Source: Martinezella dioscoreae (GTDB lineage: Bacteria; Pseudomonadota; Alphaproteobacteria; Rhizobiales; Rhizobiaceae). Taken from it: a DNA stretch of 64,000 nt. The notes beneath the pieces are model-generated. The model was not told the origin of the DNA. It saw only the letters and a list, made by a program, of their open reading frames with translations, and did not search any database. The stretch spans positions 434,001 to 498,000 of the forward strand of contig NZ_BLAJ01000002.1 in assembly GCF_009176305.1 (NCBI RefSeq), read 5' to 3'. The translations under genes and the position numbers were made by a program. Of this stretch, positions 8,648 through 17,596 are shown one piece after another (position 1 is the stretch's first letter; each line of letters opens with the position of its first letter).

Positions 8648-8686
8648 CCTTTCAAAAACTACGGCAAAAACTGTCAAATTGAAAGG
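8648..8686. promoter_or_regulatory. Inverted repeat CCTTTCAA-N23-TTGAAAGG between the lrp-like gene and the E1 operon
   Basis: Perfect 8-base arms at 8648-8655 and 8679-8686. Their centres are about 31 bases apart, close to three helical turns, which suits an Lrp-type multimer. It sits in the divergent promoter region. The right arm overlaps TTGAAA, a possible -35 for the plus-strand operon. Confidence 0.5.
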
Positions 8687-8738
8687 AATAGAGCTGACGC
8701 TTGAATTAAAATAGTTGAGCCATCTGTAGGAGGATCAC

Positions 8739-10817
8739 ATGGCCCAGCTTGCCTTCAAAAGCCACGAGCGGAACTCGCCCGACGATCACATCGACTGGCG
8801 CAAGGTTGCCTATCTCGTTCATCTCTCCCGGGCTCTCGACGAGATGGAGGAGAAGCGCCTCGTTCCGGAAAAGAAGGTTCTCTACCAGTTTTCCGCACGC
8901 GGCCATGACATGGCGCAAATCCTTCTTGGAATGCAGCTGACCGGCCTGCACGACGCGACCTGCGGCTATTATCGCTCGCGGCCACTTCTGCTTTCTCTTG
9001 GCGTCGATCCGGCCGATGCGCTGGGCTCAGCCATGGGCCGCGCCGGCGGCTATTCCGACGGCCGCGACATCGGTGTCGTCTTCAACTATCCAAACCGTTC
9101 CGGCGCCTCGGCCTTGCCCATGTGCGGCGGCGTCGGTGCGCAATACACGCCGACGGCCGGCTGGGCACAGGCGATGAAATACTATGCCACCACGCTCGGG
9201 CGCACGGAATACGCACGCGACATCGGCGTCGTGCTTGGCGGCGACGGCTCGGTTGCCTCGAACGGCTTTTGGTCGGCGCTGACCGCTGCAACCACGCAAG
9301 CACTGCCGATGCTGTTCTATATTGAGGATAATGGATTTGGCATCTCGGTGCCTTCGACGGTGCAGACGCCGGGAGGGAATATCGCTGCCAATCTCGCGAG
9401 CTGGAAAGACCTCGCAATCTTCGATGGCGACGGCTGCAACCCCGCCGAAGCTGCGCATCTGGTGCAGGATGCCGTCTCCTTCGTTCGTGACGAACGCAAG
9501 CCGGCGCTTCTCAGGCTCACGGTTCCGCGCCTTGAGGGCCACAGTTTTCAAGACACGCAGGCCTACAAGAGCGAGGAAACCGTGAGGCGCGAATGGGAGC
9601 GCGATCCCCTGCCGCGCCTGAAAGATTTCCTCGTTCCCGCCGTGATGACAGCACAGGAATGGGATGTCTGCGAAAGCGACGCGCGCGAGACAGCCGAAAA
9701 CGCCCGTGCGCAAGCCGAAAAGAGGCCGATTGCCGACCCCTCCTCCGTGACCCGCCATGTGTTCTTCGACGGCGACATGCAGACGATGGGCGGCCAGCAT
9801 CCCATGGGTTATTCCGCACCGGCGACGACAAGCGAACCGGAGACATCCGGGCCGCGCATCAACATGGTCACGGCCATTCGTAGAACACTCGAACACGAGA
9901 TGTCGATCAACGAGCGCGTCGTAATCTTTGGCGAAGATGTCGGCCCCAAGGGCGGCGTACATGCCGTCACCCTCGGCATGCAGGAAAAATTCGGCAACGA
10001 GCGCGTCTTCGATACGTCGCTATCCGAAGAGGGCATCATCGGCCGTGCGGTTGGCATGGCGCTCGCCGGGCTCGTCCCCGTTCCCGAAATCCAGTTCCGG
10101 AAATATGCCGAACCGGCGACCGAACAGCTGAACGATTGCGGCACCATTCGCTGGCGCACCAACAACCGTTTTGGCGCCCCCGTCGTGGTGCGCATGCCCG
10201 GCGGCTTCTTCAAATGCGGCGACCCCTGGCACAGCCAGACCAACGAAGTGGCCTTCGTACACCAACCAGGCTGGAAGGTCGCCGTTCCCTCGAACGCCGA
10301 AGATGCGGTCGGCCTGCTGCGTACCTCGATCCGCGGCAACGACCCGGTCATCTTCTTCGAGCATCGGGCGATGCTCGATCACGCTTGGGCGCGGCGCCCC
10401 TATCCCGGCGACGATTTCGCGCTGCCCTTCGGCAAGGCGAAGCTGACGCGAACGGGCAACGACATCACCATCGTCACCTGGGGCGCGATGGTGCAGCGCT
10501 GCGAGGAGGCGGCGGAAGGCCTGTCTGCGGATATTATCGATCTTCGTACTCTGATGCCCTGGGATAACGAAGCCGTGCTTGCATCGGTCGCCAAGACCCA
10601 TCGCTGCCTTATCGTCCATGAGGACCTCGAAGCTGCGGGCTTCGGTGCTGAGATTGCAGCCGTCATTGCGGACAAAGCCTTCACGGATCTCGATGCGCCG
10701 GTCTCCCGGCTCACCATGCCGGATATCCCCAGCCCGCATAACCCCGTGCTTCTCGACTGGGCCGTCCCGTCCAGCGAGCGGATCGCCAAGCGCATTGCCA
10801 AAATCCTGGAGTTTTAA
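8739..10817 (+). CDS. 2-oxoacid dehydrogenase complex E1, fused alpha and beta subunits
   Basis: The 692-aa product joins an E1-alpha (residues about 20-310) to an E1-beta (about 370-692). These are usually two genes in branched-chain or pyruvate-type complexes. The thiamine-diphosphate motif is GDGS at 168-171 with Asn198 (IEDNGFGIS). The beta half has FGEDVGPKGGVHAVT and SEEGIIGRAVGMALAG. E1 decarboxylates a 2-oxoacid and acylates the E2 lipoyl group. TAGGAGG precedes the ATG by 6 bases. The next gene is E2 and then an aromatic-type aminotransferase. With the paa cluster adjacent, I infer an aryl-pyruvate substrate such as phenylpyruvate; branched-chain 2-oxoacids are the alternative. Confidence 0.92.
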   Translation: MAQLAFKSHERNSPDDHIDWRKVAYLVHLSRALDEMEEKRLVPEKKVLYQFSARGHDMAQILLGMQLTGLHDATCGYYRSRPLLLSLGVDPADALGSAMGRAGGYSDGRDIGVVFNYPNRSGASALPMCGGVGAQYTPTAGWAQAMKYYATTLGRTEYARDIGVVLGGDGSVASNGFWSALTAATTQALPMLFYIEDNGFGISVPSTVQTPGGNIAANLASWKDLAIFDGDGCNPAEAAHLVQDAVSFVRDERKPALLRLTVPRLEGHSFQDTQAYKSEETVRREWERDPLPRLKDFLVPAVMTAQEWDVCESDARETAENARAQAEKRPIADPSSVTRHVFFDGDMQTMGGQHPMGYSAPATTSEPETSGPRINMVTAIRRTLEHEMSINERVVIFGEDVGPKGGVHAVTLGMQEKFGNERVFDTSLSEEGIIGRAVGMALAGLVPVPEIQFRKYAEPATEQLNDCGTIRWRTNNRFGAPVVVRMPGGFFKCGDPWHSQTNEVAFVHQPGWKVAVPSNAEDAVGLLRTSIRGNDPVIFFEHRAMLDHAWARRPYPGDDFALPFGKAKLTRTGNDITIVTWGAMVQRCEEAAEGLSADIIDLRTLMPWDNEAVLASVAKTHRCLIVHEDLEAAGFGAEIAAVIADKAFTDLDAPVSRLTMPDIPSPHNPVLLDWAVPSSERIAKRIAKILEF

Positions 10818-10819
10818 GG

Positions 10820-12037
10820 ATGACTGGTATCATCGAGATCACGGCGCCGATCGAGCAGGAGGGCACGAAAGCGGTTGTCCGAAACTGGCTGAAGCGGATC
10901 GGCGACCATGTCAAGGAAGGCGATGCGCTTGTCGAACTGGAAACCGACAAGGTCACCCAGGAGATACCGGCGCCATGCGACGGCATCCTGAGCGAAATCG
11001 CGATGGAGGATGGCGATGATGCCGCGCCCGGCGCGATCCTCGGACGGATGAGCATCGAAAATGCAAACGGTGTTGCAGCGCAATTGGCCGAGGTTCCGTC
11101 GCAGATACAGCCGGCTTCACCTGCCACGGCCTCCGCAGCCGCTTATTATTCACCCGCCGTTCGCAAGGCCGCCGAGGAATACGGGATCGACCCGGCCAGT
11201 CTGAAGGGCAGCGGCAGGGACGGACGGGTCACACGAGCCGATATGGATCATGCGCTGGAAACCGCCAGGCCGCATCCATCTGCGTCAGTGTCACAGCAGG
11301 CTGAGGCTGGACAGAACCCGCTGGCAGTCGCGGCTGACGGCAAATCTCGCATCGTTCCCCATTCCGCCATACGGCTTTCGATCGCCAGGCATATGGCCCA
11401 ATCCCTGGCGACGGCACCGCAGGTCACCGCAATCTTCGAGGCCGATTTCACGGCGATCATGCGTCATCGCGAAAACAACAAGGATCGCCTGAAGGCCGAG
11501 GGCGTAAACCTCTCCTACACCACCTATTTCGTGGCAGCATCCGTTGCGGCCATGAAACTCGTACCCGAAGTCAACAGCCAGTGGCATGATGACGGCCTGG
11601 AGATCTTCGCCGATGTCAATATCGGCGTCGGCATCGCATTGGGCGACAAGGGCCTGGTCGCGCCGATCATCCGGCAGGCGCAGAATCTCCAGCTGGAGGC
11701 GATTGCCGCAAGGCTCCAGGATCTGACGAACCGGGCACGCTCCAACGCTCTCAAGGGCGAAGAGTTGAAAGGCGGAACCTTCACCATCTCCAATCATGGC
11801 GTTTCCGGCTCGCTGGTCGCATCCCCGATCATCATCAATCAGCCACAATCCGCCATCCTCGGCATCGGCAAGCTGGAAAAGCGCGTCGTGGTACGGGAGG
11901 TCGACGGGGTCGATACGATACAGATCCGCCCGATGGCTTACGTGTCCCTGACGATTGACCATCGCTCCCTGGATGGGCATCAAACGAATGCGTGGCTGAC
12001 GGAATTCGTGCGGGTTCTGCAGGATTGGCCGCAATGA
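10820..12037 (+). CDS. 2-oxoacid dehydrogenase E2, dihydrolipoamide acyltransferase
   Basis: The 405-aa product has a single lipoyl domain (residues 1-80, lipoyl Lys44 in VELETDKVTQE). An E3-binding domain follows (about 115-155, SPAVRKAAEEYGIDPASLKG). The catalytic core (about 175-405) ends with DHRSLDG, catalytic His about 381. It transfers the acyl group made by E1 to CoA. It starts 2 bases after the E1 stop. No E3 (lipoamide dehydrogenase) is encoded here, so a shared E3 must be used. Confidence 0.94.
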   Translation: MTGIIEITAPIEQEGTKAVVRNWLKRIGDHVKEGDALVELETDKVTQEIPAPCDGILSEIAMEDGDDAAPGAILGRMSIENANGVAAQLAEVPSQIQPASPATASAAAYYSPAVRKAAEEYGIDPASLKGSGRDGRVTRADMDHALETARPHPSASVSQQAEAGQNPLAVAADGKSRIVPHSAIRLSIARHMAQSLATAPQVTAIFEADFTAIMRHRENNKDRLKAEGVNLSYTTYFVAASVAAMKLVPEVNSQWHDDGLEIFADVNIGVGIALGDKGLVAPIIRQAQNLQLEAIAARLQDLTNRARSNALKGEELKGGTFTISNHGVSGSLVASPIIINQPQSAILGIGKLEKRVVVREVDGVDTIQIRPMAYVSLTIDHRSLDGHQTNAWLTEFVRVLQDWPQ

Positions 12038-12054
12038 GCACGAGGGAGGAGCAA

Positions 12055-13245
12055 ATGAACAAGACAGCGTTTTTCGATAGCCTTACGGAACAGAAGCCCG
12101 ACCCGCTGCTTGAACTGATTGCCAAGTTCGCGGCGGATCCGCGATCCGGAAAGATCGACCTCGGGGTTGGCGTCTATCGGGATGCAACGGGCCGCACACC
12201 GGTCATGAGAGCCGTCAAGGCAGCCGAGCACTATCTTTGGGAAACCCAAGAGTCCAAAGCCTATATCGGCCCTGAGGGCGATCATGCTTTTCTGCGCGCG
12301 CTGGCCCGCGAAATCTTCGGTGAACGCCACGGCGGCAAGCCGGTCGCGGGAATTCAGACCCCTGGGGGCACCGGCGCTCTGCGTCTGGCTGCGGAACTGC
12401 TTGCCCTCGACAAGCGGCGCAAGATCTGGATGGGCACGCCGACATGGGTCAACCATCATGCGATCTTTGCCGCGGTCGGCCTTCAGGTCGAAACCTATCG
12501 CTTCTTTGACATCGGCAAGCAGGCTATTCTCGTTGACGAGATGCTGACGACCCTGCGCAACGCAGCATCCGGCGATGCCGTGCTGCTGCAAACAAGCTGC
12601 CATAATCCGACAGGCGCAGGATTGTCATCGCAGAATTGGCGAGACATCGCCGAGATCGTCGCCGACAAAGGATTGCTGCCGCTCTTCGACAATGCCTATC
12701 AAGGCCTCGGTCACGGCCGGGTCGAAGATGCAGCCGGCATGATCAACGTCATCGAAGCGGTCGGCGAGTCTATGGTAGCCGTCTCCTGCTCCAAATCCTT
12801 CTCGCTCTATCGGGAGCGCACCGGCGCGGTCTATCTCTTCGGCGATCAGCAGGCGCCGTTGAACAAGGGCATCGGCAATCTGGCGAGCTATGCCCGAGCC
12901 AGCTATTCCATGCCGCCGGCGCATGGGGCTGCTATTGTTGCCGCGATCCTGCAGGACCCGTCGCGGCGCCAAGCCTGGGTCGATGAACTCAGCGAAATGC
13001 GCAACCGCATAGCCGAAATCCGCTGCGCCGCCGCCGAAGCCTTTGCGCAATTCCGTCCCGATCTCGCCAATATCGCGTCGCAGGAAGGCATGTTCTCCCT
13101 TCTGCCGATCCCTCCGGAAAATGTCCGGCAGCTTCGGGCCGAACACGGCATCTACATGCCGGATTCCGGCAGGATCAACGTGGCAGGGATGCGTGTTACG
13201 GATGTCGCATCCGTCGCGGAGCGCATCGGTCCCTATCTTGCCTGA
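12055..13245 (+). CDS. Aromatic/aspartate-type amino acid aminotransferase (class I fold)
   Basis: The 396-aa PLP enzyme resembles TyrB/AspC. It has YRDATGRTPVMRAVKAAE near the N-terminus, HNPTG at 183-187 and the PLP-binding Lys247 in SCSKSFSLYRERTG. The start is the ATG at 12055, preceded by GAGGGAGGAG. The open frame reaches 63 bases further upstream but overlaps E2. As the third gene of the E1-E2 operon it would supply the 2-oxoacid substrate. A TyrB-like enzyme suggests phenylalanine, tyrosine or tryptophan rather than branched-chain amino acids. Confidence 0.92.
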   Translation: MNKTAFFDSLTEQKPDPLLELIAKFAADPRSGKIDLGVGVYRDATGRTPVMRAVKAAEHYLWETQESKAYIGPEGDHAFLRALAREIFGERHGGKPVAGIQTPGGTGALRLAAELLALDKRRKIWMGTPTWVNHHAIFAAVGLQVETYRFFDIGKQAILVDEMLTTLRNAASGDAVLLQTSCHNPTGAGLSSQNWRDIAEIVADKGLLPLFDNAYQGLGHGRVEDAAGMINVIEAVGESMVAVSCSKSFSLYRERTGAVYLFGDQQAPLNKGIGNLASYARASYSMPPAHGAAIVAAILQDPSRRQAWVDELSEMRNRIAEIRCAAAEAFAQFRPDLANIASQEGMFSLLPIPPENVRQLRAEHGIYMPDSGRINVAGMRVTDVASVAERIGPYLA

Positions 13246-13582
13246 ACATACGCCCAAATAGCCCGGCGTTTCGCGTAGAGACGTGATTGCGACGCGCCAA
13301 TCGGCTCGCCGGCCCGTAGCTTTTGCCGCGCATCCAACTCGGCACAAGCATCCGGATTCCACTGCTGCCCGAACGCTATGCTCTGCCCTTAAGCGGACCG
13401 AGCGCGTGTGGGCTCGCGCCTATTGACCTTTTCATACATAAATATAATCTGCGTATATGCAAGATTGCGATCAGGCTTGGCTGTCACGTCAATAGCCAGA
13501 TCGAGATCCGGTTTAAGCATGAAGGCATGCCTTGTCCGCGAGCGTCTCGCTACGAGGCATTCTGCCTTTGGGAGGAGTAACT
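13246..13582 (+). promoter_or_regulatory. Intergenic region upstream of the MFS transporter gene
   Basis: These 337 bases lie between the aminotransferase gene and the next plus-strand gene. I see no convincing coding frame and no strong terminator. TATAAT occurs at 13443-13448 inside an AT-rich patch. The nearest TTGACC (13423-13428) is only 14 bases upstream, so the promoter is tentative. Confidence 0.35.
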
Positions 13583-14908
13583 ATGACAAACGACAATCCG
13601 GCGCTGCAAAGCGCCGTGCGCAAGGCGACGATTCGTCTCCTGCCCTTTCTGGGCTTGATGCTGATCCTGAATTTTCTCGACCGATCCAATGTCGGCTTCG
13701 CCAAGGTGGCTTACCAGGCCGATACCGGTATTTCGGATGCAGCCTATGCCTTCGGCGCCGGCATTCTCTATCTCGGCTACGCCACCTTCGAAGTGCCGAG
13801 CAACTTGATCATGCAGCGCGTCGGCGCTCGCCTTTGGCTCAGCCGCATCATGATTACCTGGGGTATCGTCTCCGCCTGCATGGTCTTTGCCCACACGCCA
13901 ACGAGCTACTACATCGTGCGCTTTCTGCTCGGCGTTTGCGAAGCCGGTTTCTATCCGGGCGTCCTCCTCTATCTGACCTACTGGTTCCCCGCCAAGCAGC
14001 GAGCGCGCGCCACTGGCCTGTTCTATCTCGGCATTCCCCTGTCGTTGGTGATCGGCGCACCACTTTCCGGCTGGCTGCTCACCCATCACGACGTCCTTGG
14101 CCTCACCAACTGGCAATGGATGTTTGCGGTCGAAGGCCTGGCGGCAACCGTCGTCGGCATCGCAGCCCTCTTCTTCCTGACGAGCCGCCCAAACGAAGCG
14201 AAATGGCTGACGGCGGAGGAGAAAAACGCGCTGAATGCCGTTATCGAGGCAGAAGAGCGCAGTAAGCTTTCCGAAGTGAAGCACTCGGTCTTCAGCGTGC
14301 TGAAAGACTGGCGCGTCCTCGCCTTCATCGGCATCTACCTGTTCATCCAGATCGGTGTCGGCCCGATCACCTTTTACCTGCCGGCGCGGCTGGCGCAGGC
14401 GCTCGGCGGCGGCGTCAATACCTGGGTCGGCGTGCTGCTCGGCCTACCCTGGCTTTGCGCGCTTTTCGCAACCCGCTTCTTCACCGTCTATGCCGACAAG
14501 CATGACAACCATCGCATCGTCTGCATCGCTATGCTGACGGCAGGCACCATCGCGCTAGGAACGATCGGCCTAACGATGAATCCGTGGGTGATGGTGATTG
14601 CGGCCTGCATCGCGGTTCCGGGCCTTGCCTCTTCGCAGCCGGTCTTCTGGAGCCTGCCGACCCGCTATCTCGGGGGCGTCGGTGCCGCTAGCGGCATAGC
14701 CTTCATTGTCTCGCTCGGCAATCTCGGCAGCTTCGCCTCGCCGCAGATCAAGGCCTATGTTGACGCAGCCACAAGCAATGGCGATATCGGCTTCTACATC
14801 CTCGCCGGCTGCTGCTTCCTGTCTGTCGTGCTGCTGATCGCGCTCGGCCCGCACCGCCGCTGGATCGTCGACGCCGAGCCGACTGCCGGTGGCAGCCGTT
14901 CGCATTGA
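13583..14908 (+). CDS. MFS transporter, anion:cation symporter (ACS) type
   Basis: The 441-aa membrane protein has about 12 predicted helices and an ACS-family opening (LNFLDRSNVGFAKV). The helix 2-3 region RVGARLWLSRIMITWGI and the helix 4-5 region RFLLGVCEAGFYPGVLLYL are also typical. Relatives take up organic anions such as 4-hydroxyphenylacetate, phthalate, tartrate or glucarate. The ATG at 13583 follows GGGAGGAG by 5 bases, so I reject the longer frame from 13532. Position between the aryl-acid genes and the amidase operon suggests an aromatic acid or carboxylate substrate, but that is inference. Confidence 0.9.
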   Translation: MTNDNPALQSAVRKATIRLLPFLGLMLILNFLDRSNVGFAKVAYQADTGISDAAYAFGAGILYLGYATFEVPSNLIMQRVGARLWLSRIMITWGIVSACMVFAHTPTSYYIVRFLLGVCEAGFYPGVLLYLTYWFPAKQRARATGLFYLGIPLSLVIGAPLSGWLLTHHDVLGLTNWQWMFAVEGLAATVVGIAALFFLTSRPNEAKWLTAEEKNALNAVIEAEERSKLSEVKHSVFSVLKDWRVLAFIGIYLFIQIGVGPITFYLPARLAQALGGGVNTWVGVLLGLPWLCALFATRFFTVYADKHDNHRIVCIAMLTAGTIALGTIGLTMNPWVMVIAACIAVPGLASSQPVFWSLPTRYLGGVGAASGIAFIVSLGNLGSFASPQIKAYVDAATSNGDIGFYILAGCCFLSVVLLIALGPHRRWIVDAEPTAGGSRSH

Positions 14909-14922
14909 AGGAAGAGAGCTTT

Positions 14923-14954
14923 CGATCCTCGACCGCGATAGTGGTCGAGGATCG
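14923..14954. terminator. Hairpin between convergent MFS and amidase genes
   Basis: A perfect 12-base stem, CGATCCTCGACC (14923-14934) with GGTCGAGGATCG (14943-14954), and an 8-base loop. It lies between two convergent stop codons. There is no long T-run on either side, so it may work with Rho or protect 3' ends. Confidence 0.65.
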
Positions 14955-14980
14955 ATAGGCGGCAAATCCGCCGCGCAACG

Positions 14981-16345
14981 TTAGCCCGCGACGATCTCTT
15001 CCAACGCCAGCGCCGCGCCCAACAGCCGCTCGTCATGGTTTCTCGGCGCCGAGAGCAGGAAGCCAACCGGCATGCCTGCTTCACCCGTGCCGCAAGGCAG
15101 GGAGACGCCGCACCAATCGAGGAAATTGCCGATTGCCGTATTGCGCAGTGTTCTGCCATTGATCTTTACGAACAGCTCGTCATCCGCCTCCAAGGGGCCA
15201 AGCGCCGGCGCAACATGGGCAACCGTCGGATAGGCGATGAACTCGTTTGGCCCAAGCGTGTCAGTCACTTCCTTGACCAGTTGCTTGCGCACTTTGAGTG
15301 TTTCCAGATAGCCGACCAGTGTCGTCTTCTCTCCAAGGCGTGTCCGCGCGACAACACGCCGATCCATGAAAGCGGCTTCCGGTCCTGCCAGACGGCGGTG
15401 ATGCAGCACGAAGGCCTCGGCAGTAACCAGTGGCCCATACTCGGCCATCAGCTCAAAGAGCCTTTCGAAAGCCGGAAAGGCAGCTCGCCGGATCTTAACG
15501 CCGGCGGCGCTCAATCTCGCCAGCGTCGCTTCGAAAGCTCCAAGAACACCATCCTGCGCATCATCCATGACGATATTTGTCGGTACCACGATGGAAAGCC
15601 CGGTGGCTTCGACGCGCTCCACCTCGGGGACAAAGCGCCCACGCATTGCGGCATCGATCCAGATCGCATCCTGAACGCTGTGGCACAGCGGACCGAGCGA
15701 GTCGAGGCTAGTCGACAGCGGAAAGACGCCGTCCATGCTGTAGCGGCCATGGCTTGCCTTATAGCCGACAAGGCCGTTGAAGGAAGACGGTATGCGCACT
15801 GAGCCGCCCGTATCCGTACCGATCGCGACCGGCACGAGACCTACCGCAACCGCGACGGCAGATCCCGAAGACGAACCGCCAGGAATGCGCGCGACATCGA
15901 TCGCCAGCGGGTTTAGCGGGGTACCGTAATGCGGATTGAGGCCGAGGCCGGAAAAGGCGAACTCGCTCATATTGACCCGACCGACAGCCACCATGCCCGC
16001 AGCCTTCAATGCCTTGACGACCTCGGCATCGTCCTGCGCGGGCTCTGCATCCGCAAGTACGATCGACCCGGCTGTGGTCGGCAGGCCGGCGATTGCAAAC
16101 AAATCCTTCCATGCGACCGGAATACCATCCAGCAGCCCGCGCGAACGCCCCTCGCGCAGCCGTCGGGACGAAGCCGCCGCCTCTTCCTTCGCGCGCGTTT
16201 CCAACAGCCGCGTGAAGATCGCCTGATCCTTGTAGGTCCGGATCGCATCGAGGGTCTCCTCGGCCAGCGCGATCGGATCGAGACTTCCGGACTGGATCAG
16301 GACCGAGAGTTGGGCGATCGATTTGCCGAGATGTGTCTGTGTCAT
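14981..16345 (-). CDS. Amidase signature family hydrolase
   Basis: The 454-aa product has the Ser-cisSer-Lys triad: Lys80 (PVAWKDLFA), cis-Ser158 (PGGSSSGSA) and nucleophile Ser182 (GTDTGGSVRIP). Family members hydrolyse linear amides and carbamoyl compounds such as allophanate or aryl amides. Without a typed C-terminal domain the substrate is open. It is the last gene of the 12-gene minus-strand operon, 17 bases after the signal-less binding-protein gene. Confidence 0.93.
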   Translation of the reverse strand: MTQTHLGKSIAQLSVLIQSGSLDPIALAEETLDAIRTYKDQAIFTRLLETRAKEEAAASSRRLREGRSRGLLDGIPVAWKDLFAIAGLPTTAGSIVLADAEPAQDDAEVVKALKAAGMVAVGRVNMSEFAFSGLGLNPHYGTPLNPLAIDVARIPGGSSSGSAVAVAVGLVPVAIGTDTGGSVRIPSSFNGLVGYKASHGRYSMDGVFPLSTSLDSLGPLCHSVQDAIWIDAAMRGRFVPEVERVEATGLSIVVPTNIVMDDAQDGVLGAFEATLARLSAAGVKIRRAAFPAFERLFELMAEYGPLVTAEAFVLHHRRLAGPEAAFMDRRVVARTRLGEKTTLVGYLETLKVRKQLVKEVTDTLGPNEFIAYPTVAHVAPALGPLEADDELFVKINGRTLRNTAIGNFLDWCGVSLPCGTGEAGMPVGFLLSAPRNHDERLLGAALALEEIVAG

Positions 16346-16362
16346 AGTCCCTGCTCTCCTTC

Positions 16363-17580
16363 TCAGCCGACCAGCTGCATCCAGCGGCGGACGAGATAAT
16401 TGTGCTCATCCATTGTCGTATTCCAGACGGCAATGCAATTGGCGCGCTGCCAATAGGATCCGCCGCTGCGCACCGATCCTTTCCTGATCCGCATCTGCCC
16501 ATCCGGGCCAGGCAAGTCTTCGGTAGCCGCCGCACCTTCATACCAGTAATCCCATTCCGCCTGAGTCATGAACTGCCGTGAGCGCTGCGGCGTCGAAATG
16601 TAATAGCCCTGCCGCGCGACCACAGCACCCGGCCATCCCGAGATCCACCAGTTCAGATATTCATAGGCGACATCGAGCAGGCGGCCGTTCAAGTGTTTCG
16701 AAAGGCAGAGGCCGCCATGCCAGGCGCGATAGCCTTCGGCGGGCACGGCCTGCTCGACCGGCACACCCTTCGAATTCAGGATGCCGATGCCAGGCGACCA
16801 CATGCTCTGCACGCTGGTCTCACCAGCGATCATCAGCCGCGCCGCATCCTCCGCGGTCTTCCAGAAATCCCGGAAGAAGCCGGCTTTCTTGCGCTCCTCC
16901 AAGAGATCAATCAGCTGGTCGATCTCCTGAATGGACATATTACCGATATCGTCGAAGGACATGAGGCCGGCGGCCTGTGCTGCGAGCGCAGCATCAAATA
17001 TTCCGATGGCGGGCTCATCCACCAGCGCCACTCTGCCTGCCCAGTGCTCGTCGAAGAGCGCGCCCCAAGAATGCATGCCAACACCATTCGGCGCCAGATC
17101 CGTCCGATAGGCGAAGCTGTCGAAATTATGCGTCGTCGGCAGCATCGAGATGAAGCGCGACGGCGTATCGCCGAGAGCGAGGTTCGGCTGCACGAAGAGC
17201 TTTTTCGCCGGCACATCGCCAAGCCCCATTCGCGGGTTGGGGCCGATATGGCCGGTCTTCGTCAGATCGTTGACCTCATCCCAGAGCACGATGCGCTGGG
17301 TGTCCACAGGCTGGATTGCGCGCCAATGCCAGACAATATCGAGATTGTGGAAGCACTGGTCGTAGATATCGTAGGTTTCCGGCTCGCGGGCCGCCTTGTA
17401 CTGCGTTGTCAGGAAATCGTTGTTGTCGAAGGTGACATCAATGCCGAGATCGTCCTGTGCGCGCAGGCGCAGTTCCTCCAGCAGTGAAATCGCTGTGCCG
17501 AGTACACGCAGGCGCGGCCGGCCCTTCAGATGCAGGGCGGGAGCGGACATGCTTTTGGCGACGGATTCATGCTTGTTCAT
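16363..17580 (-). CDS. PotD-like solute-binding protein homologue without a visible signal peptide
   Basis: The 405-aa product aligns by eye in general character with the 410-aa binding protein encoded at 21109. Shared features are an AIGIFDAALAAQAAG segment, AGETSVQSMWSPG, PAEGYRAWHGGL, and a tail of YLNWWISGWPGA and QGYYISTPQRSR. The N-terminus (MNKHESVAKSMSAPALHLKG) has no hydrophobic core, lipobox or twin-arginine motif. The upstream gene ends 16 bases before the ATG, so there is no room for a missed signal peptide. It may be a cytoplasmic sensor or sequestering protein, or may have been wrongly truncated in evolution. Family call is moderately strong; location is inference. Confidence 0.8.
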   Translation of the reverse strand: MNKHESVAKSMSAPALHLKGRPRLRVLGTAISLLEELRLRAQDDLGIDVTFDNNDFLTTQYKAAREPETYDIYDQCFHNLDIVWHWRAIQPVDTQRIVLWDEVNDLTKTGHIGPNPRMGLGDVPAKKLFVQPNLALGDTPSRFISMLPTTHNFDSFAYRTDLAPNGVGMHSWGALFDEHWAGRVALVDEPAIGIFDAALAAQAAGLMSFDDIGNMSIQEIDQLIDLLEERKKAGFFRDFWKTAEDAARLMIAGETSVQSMWSPGIGILNSKGVPVEQAVPAEGYRAWHGGLCLSKHLNGRLLDVAYEYLNWWISGWPGAVVARQGYYISTPQRSRQFMTQAEWDYWYEGAAATEDLPGPDGQMRIRKGSVRSGGSYWQRANCIAVWNTTMDEHNYLVRRWMQLVG

Positions 17581-17596
17581 GGAGATCCCAATTGTC

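Noticed and set aside
8739..12037. Plain branched-chain 2-oxoacid dehydrogenase for valine, leucine and isoleucine
   Set aside because: Not excluded, but the aromatic-type aminotransferase and adjoining paa genes favour an aryl-pyruvate substrate.
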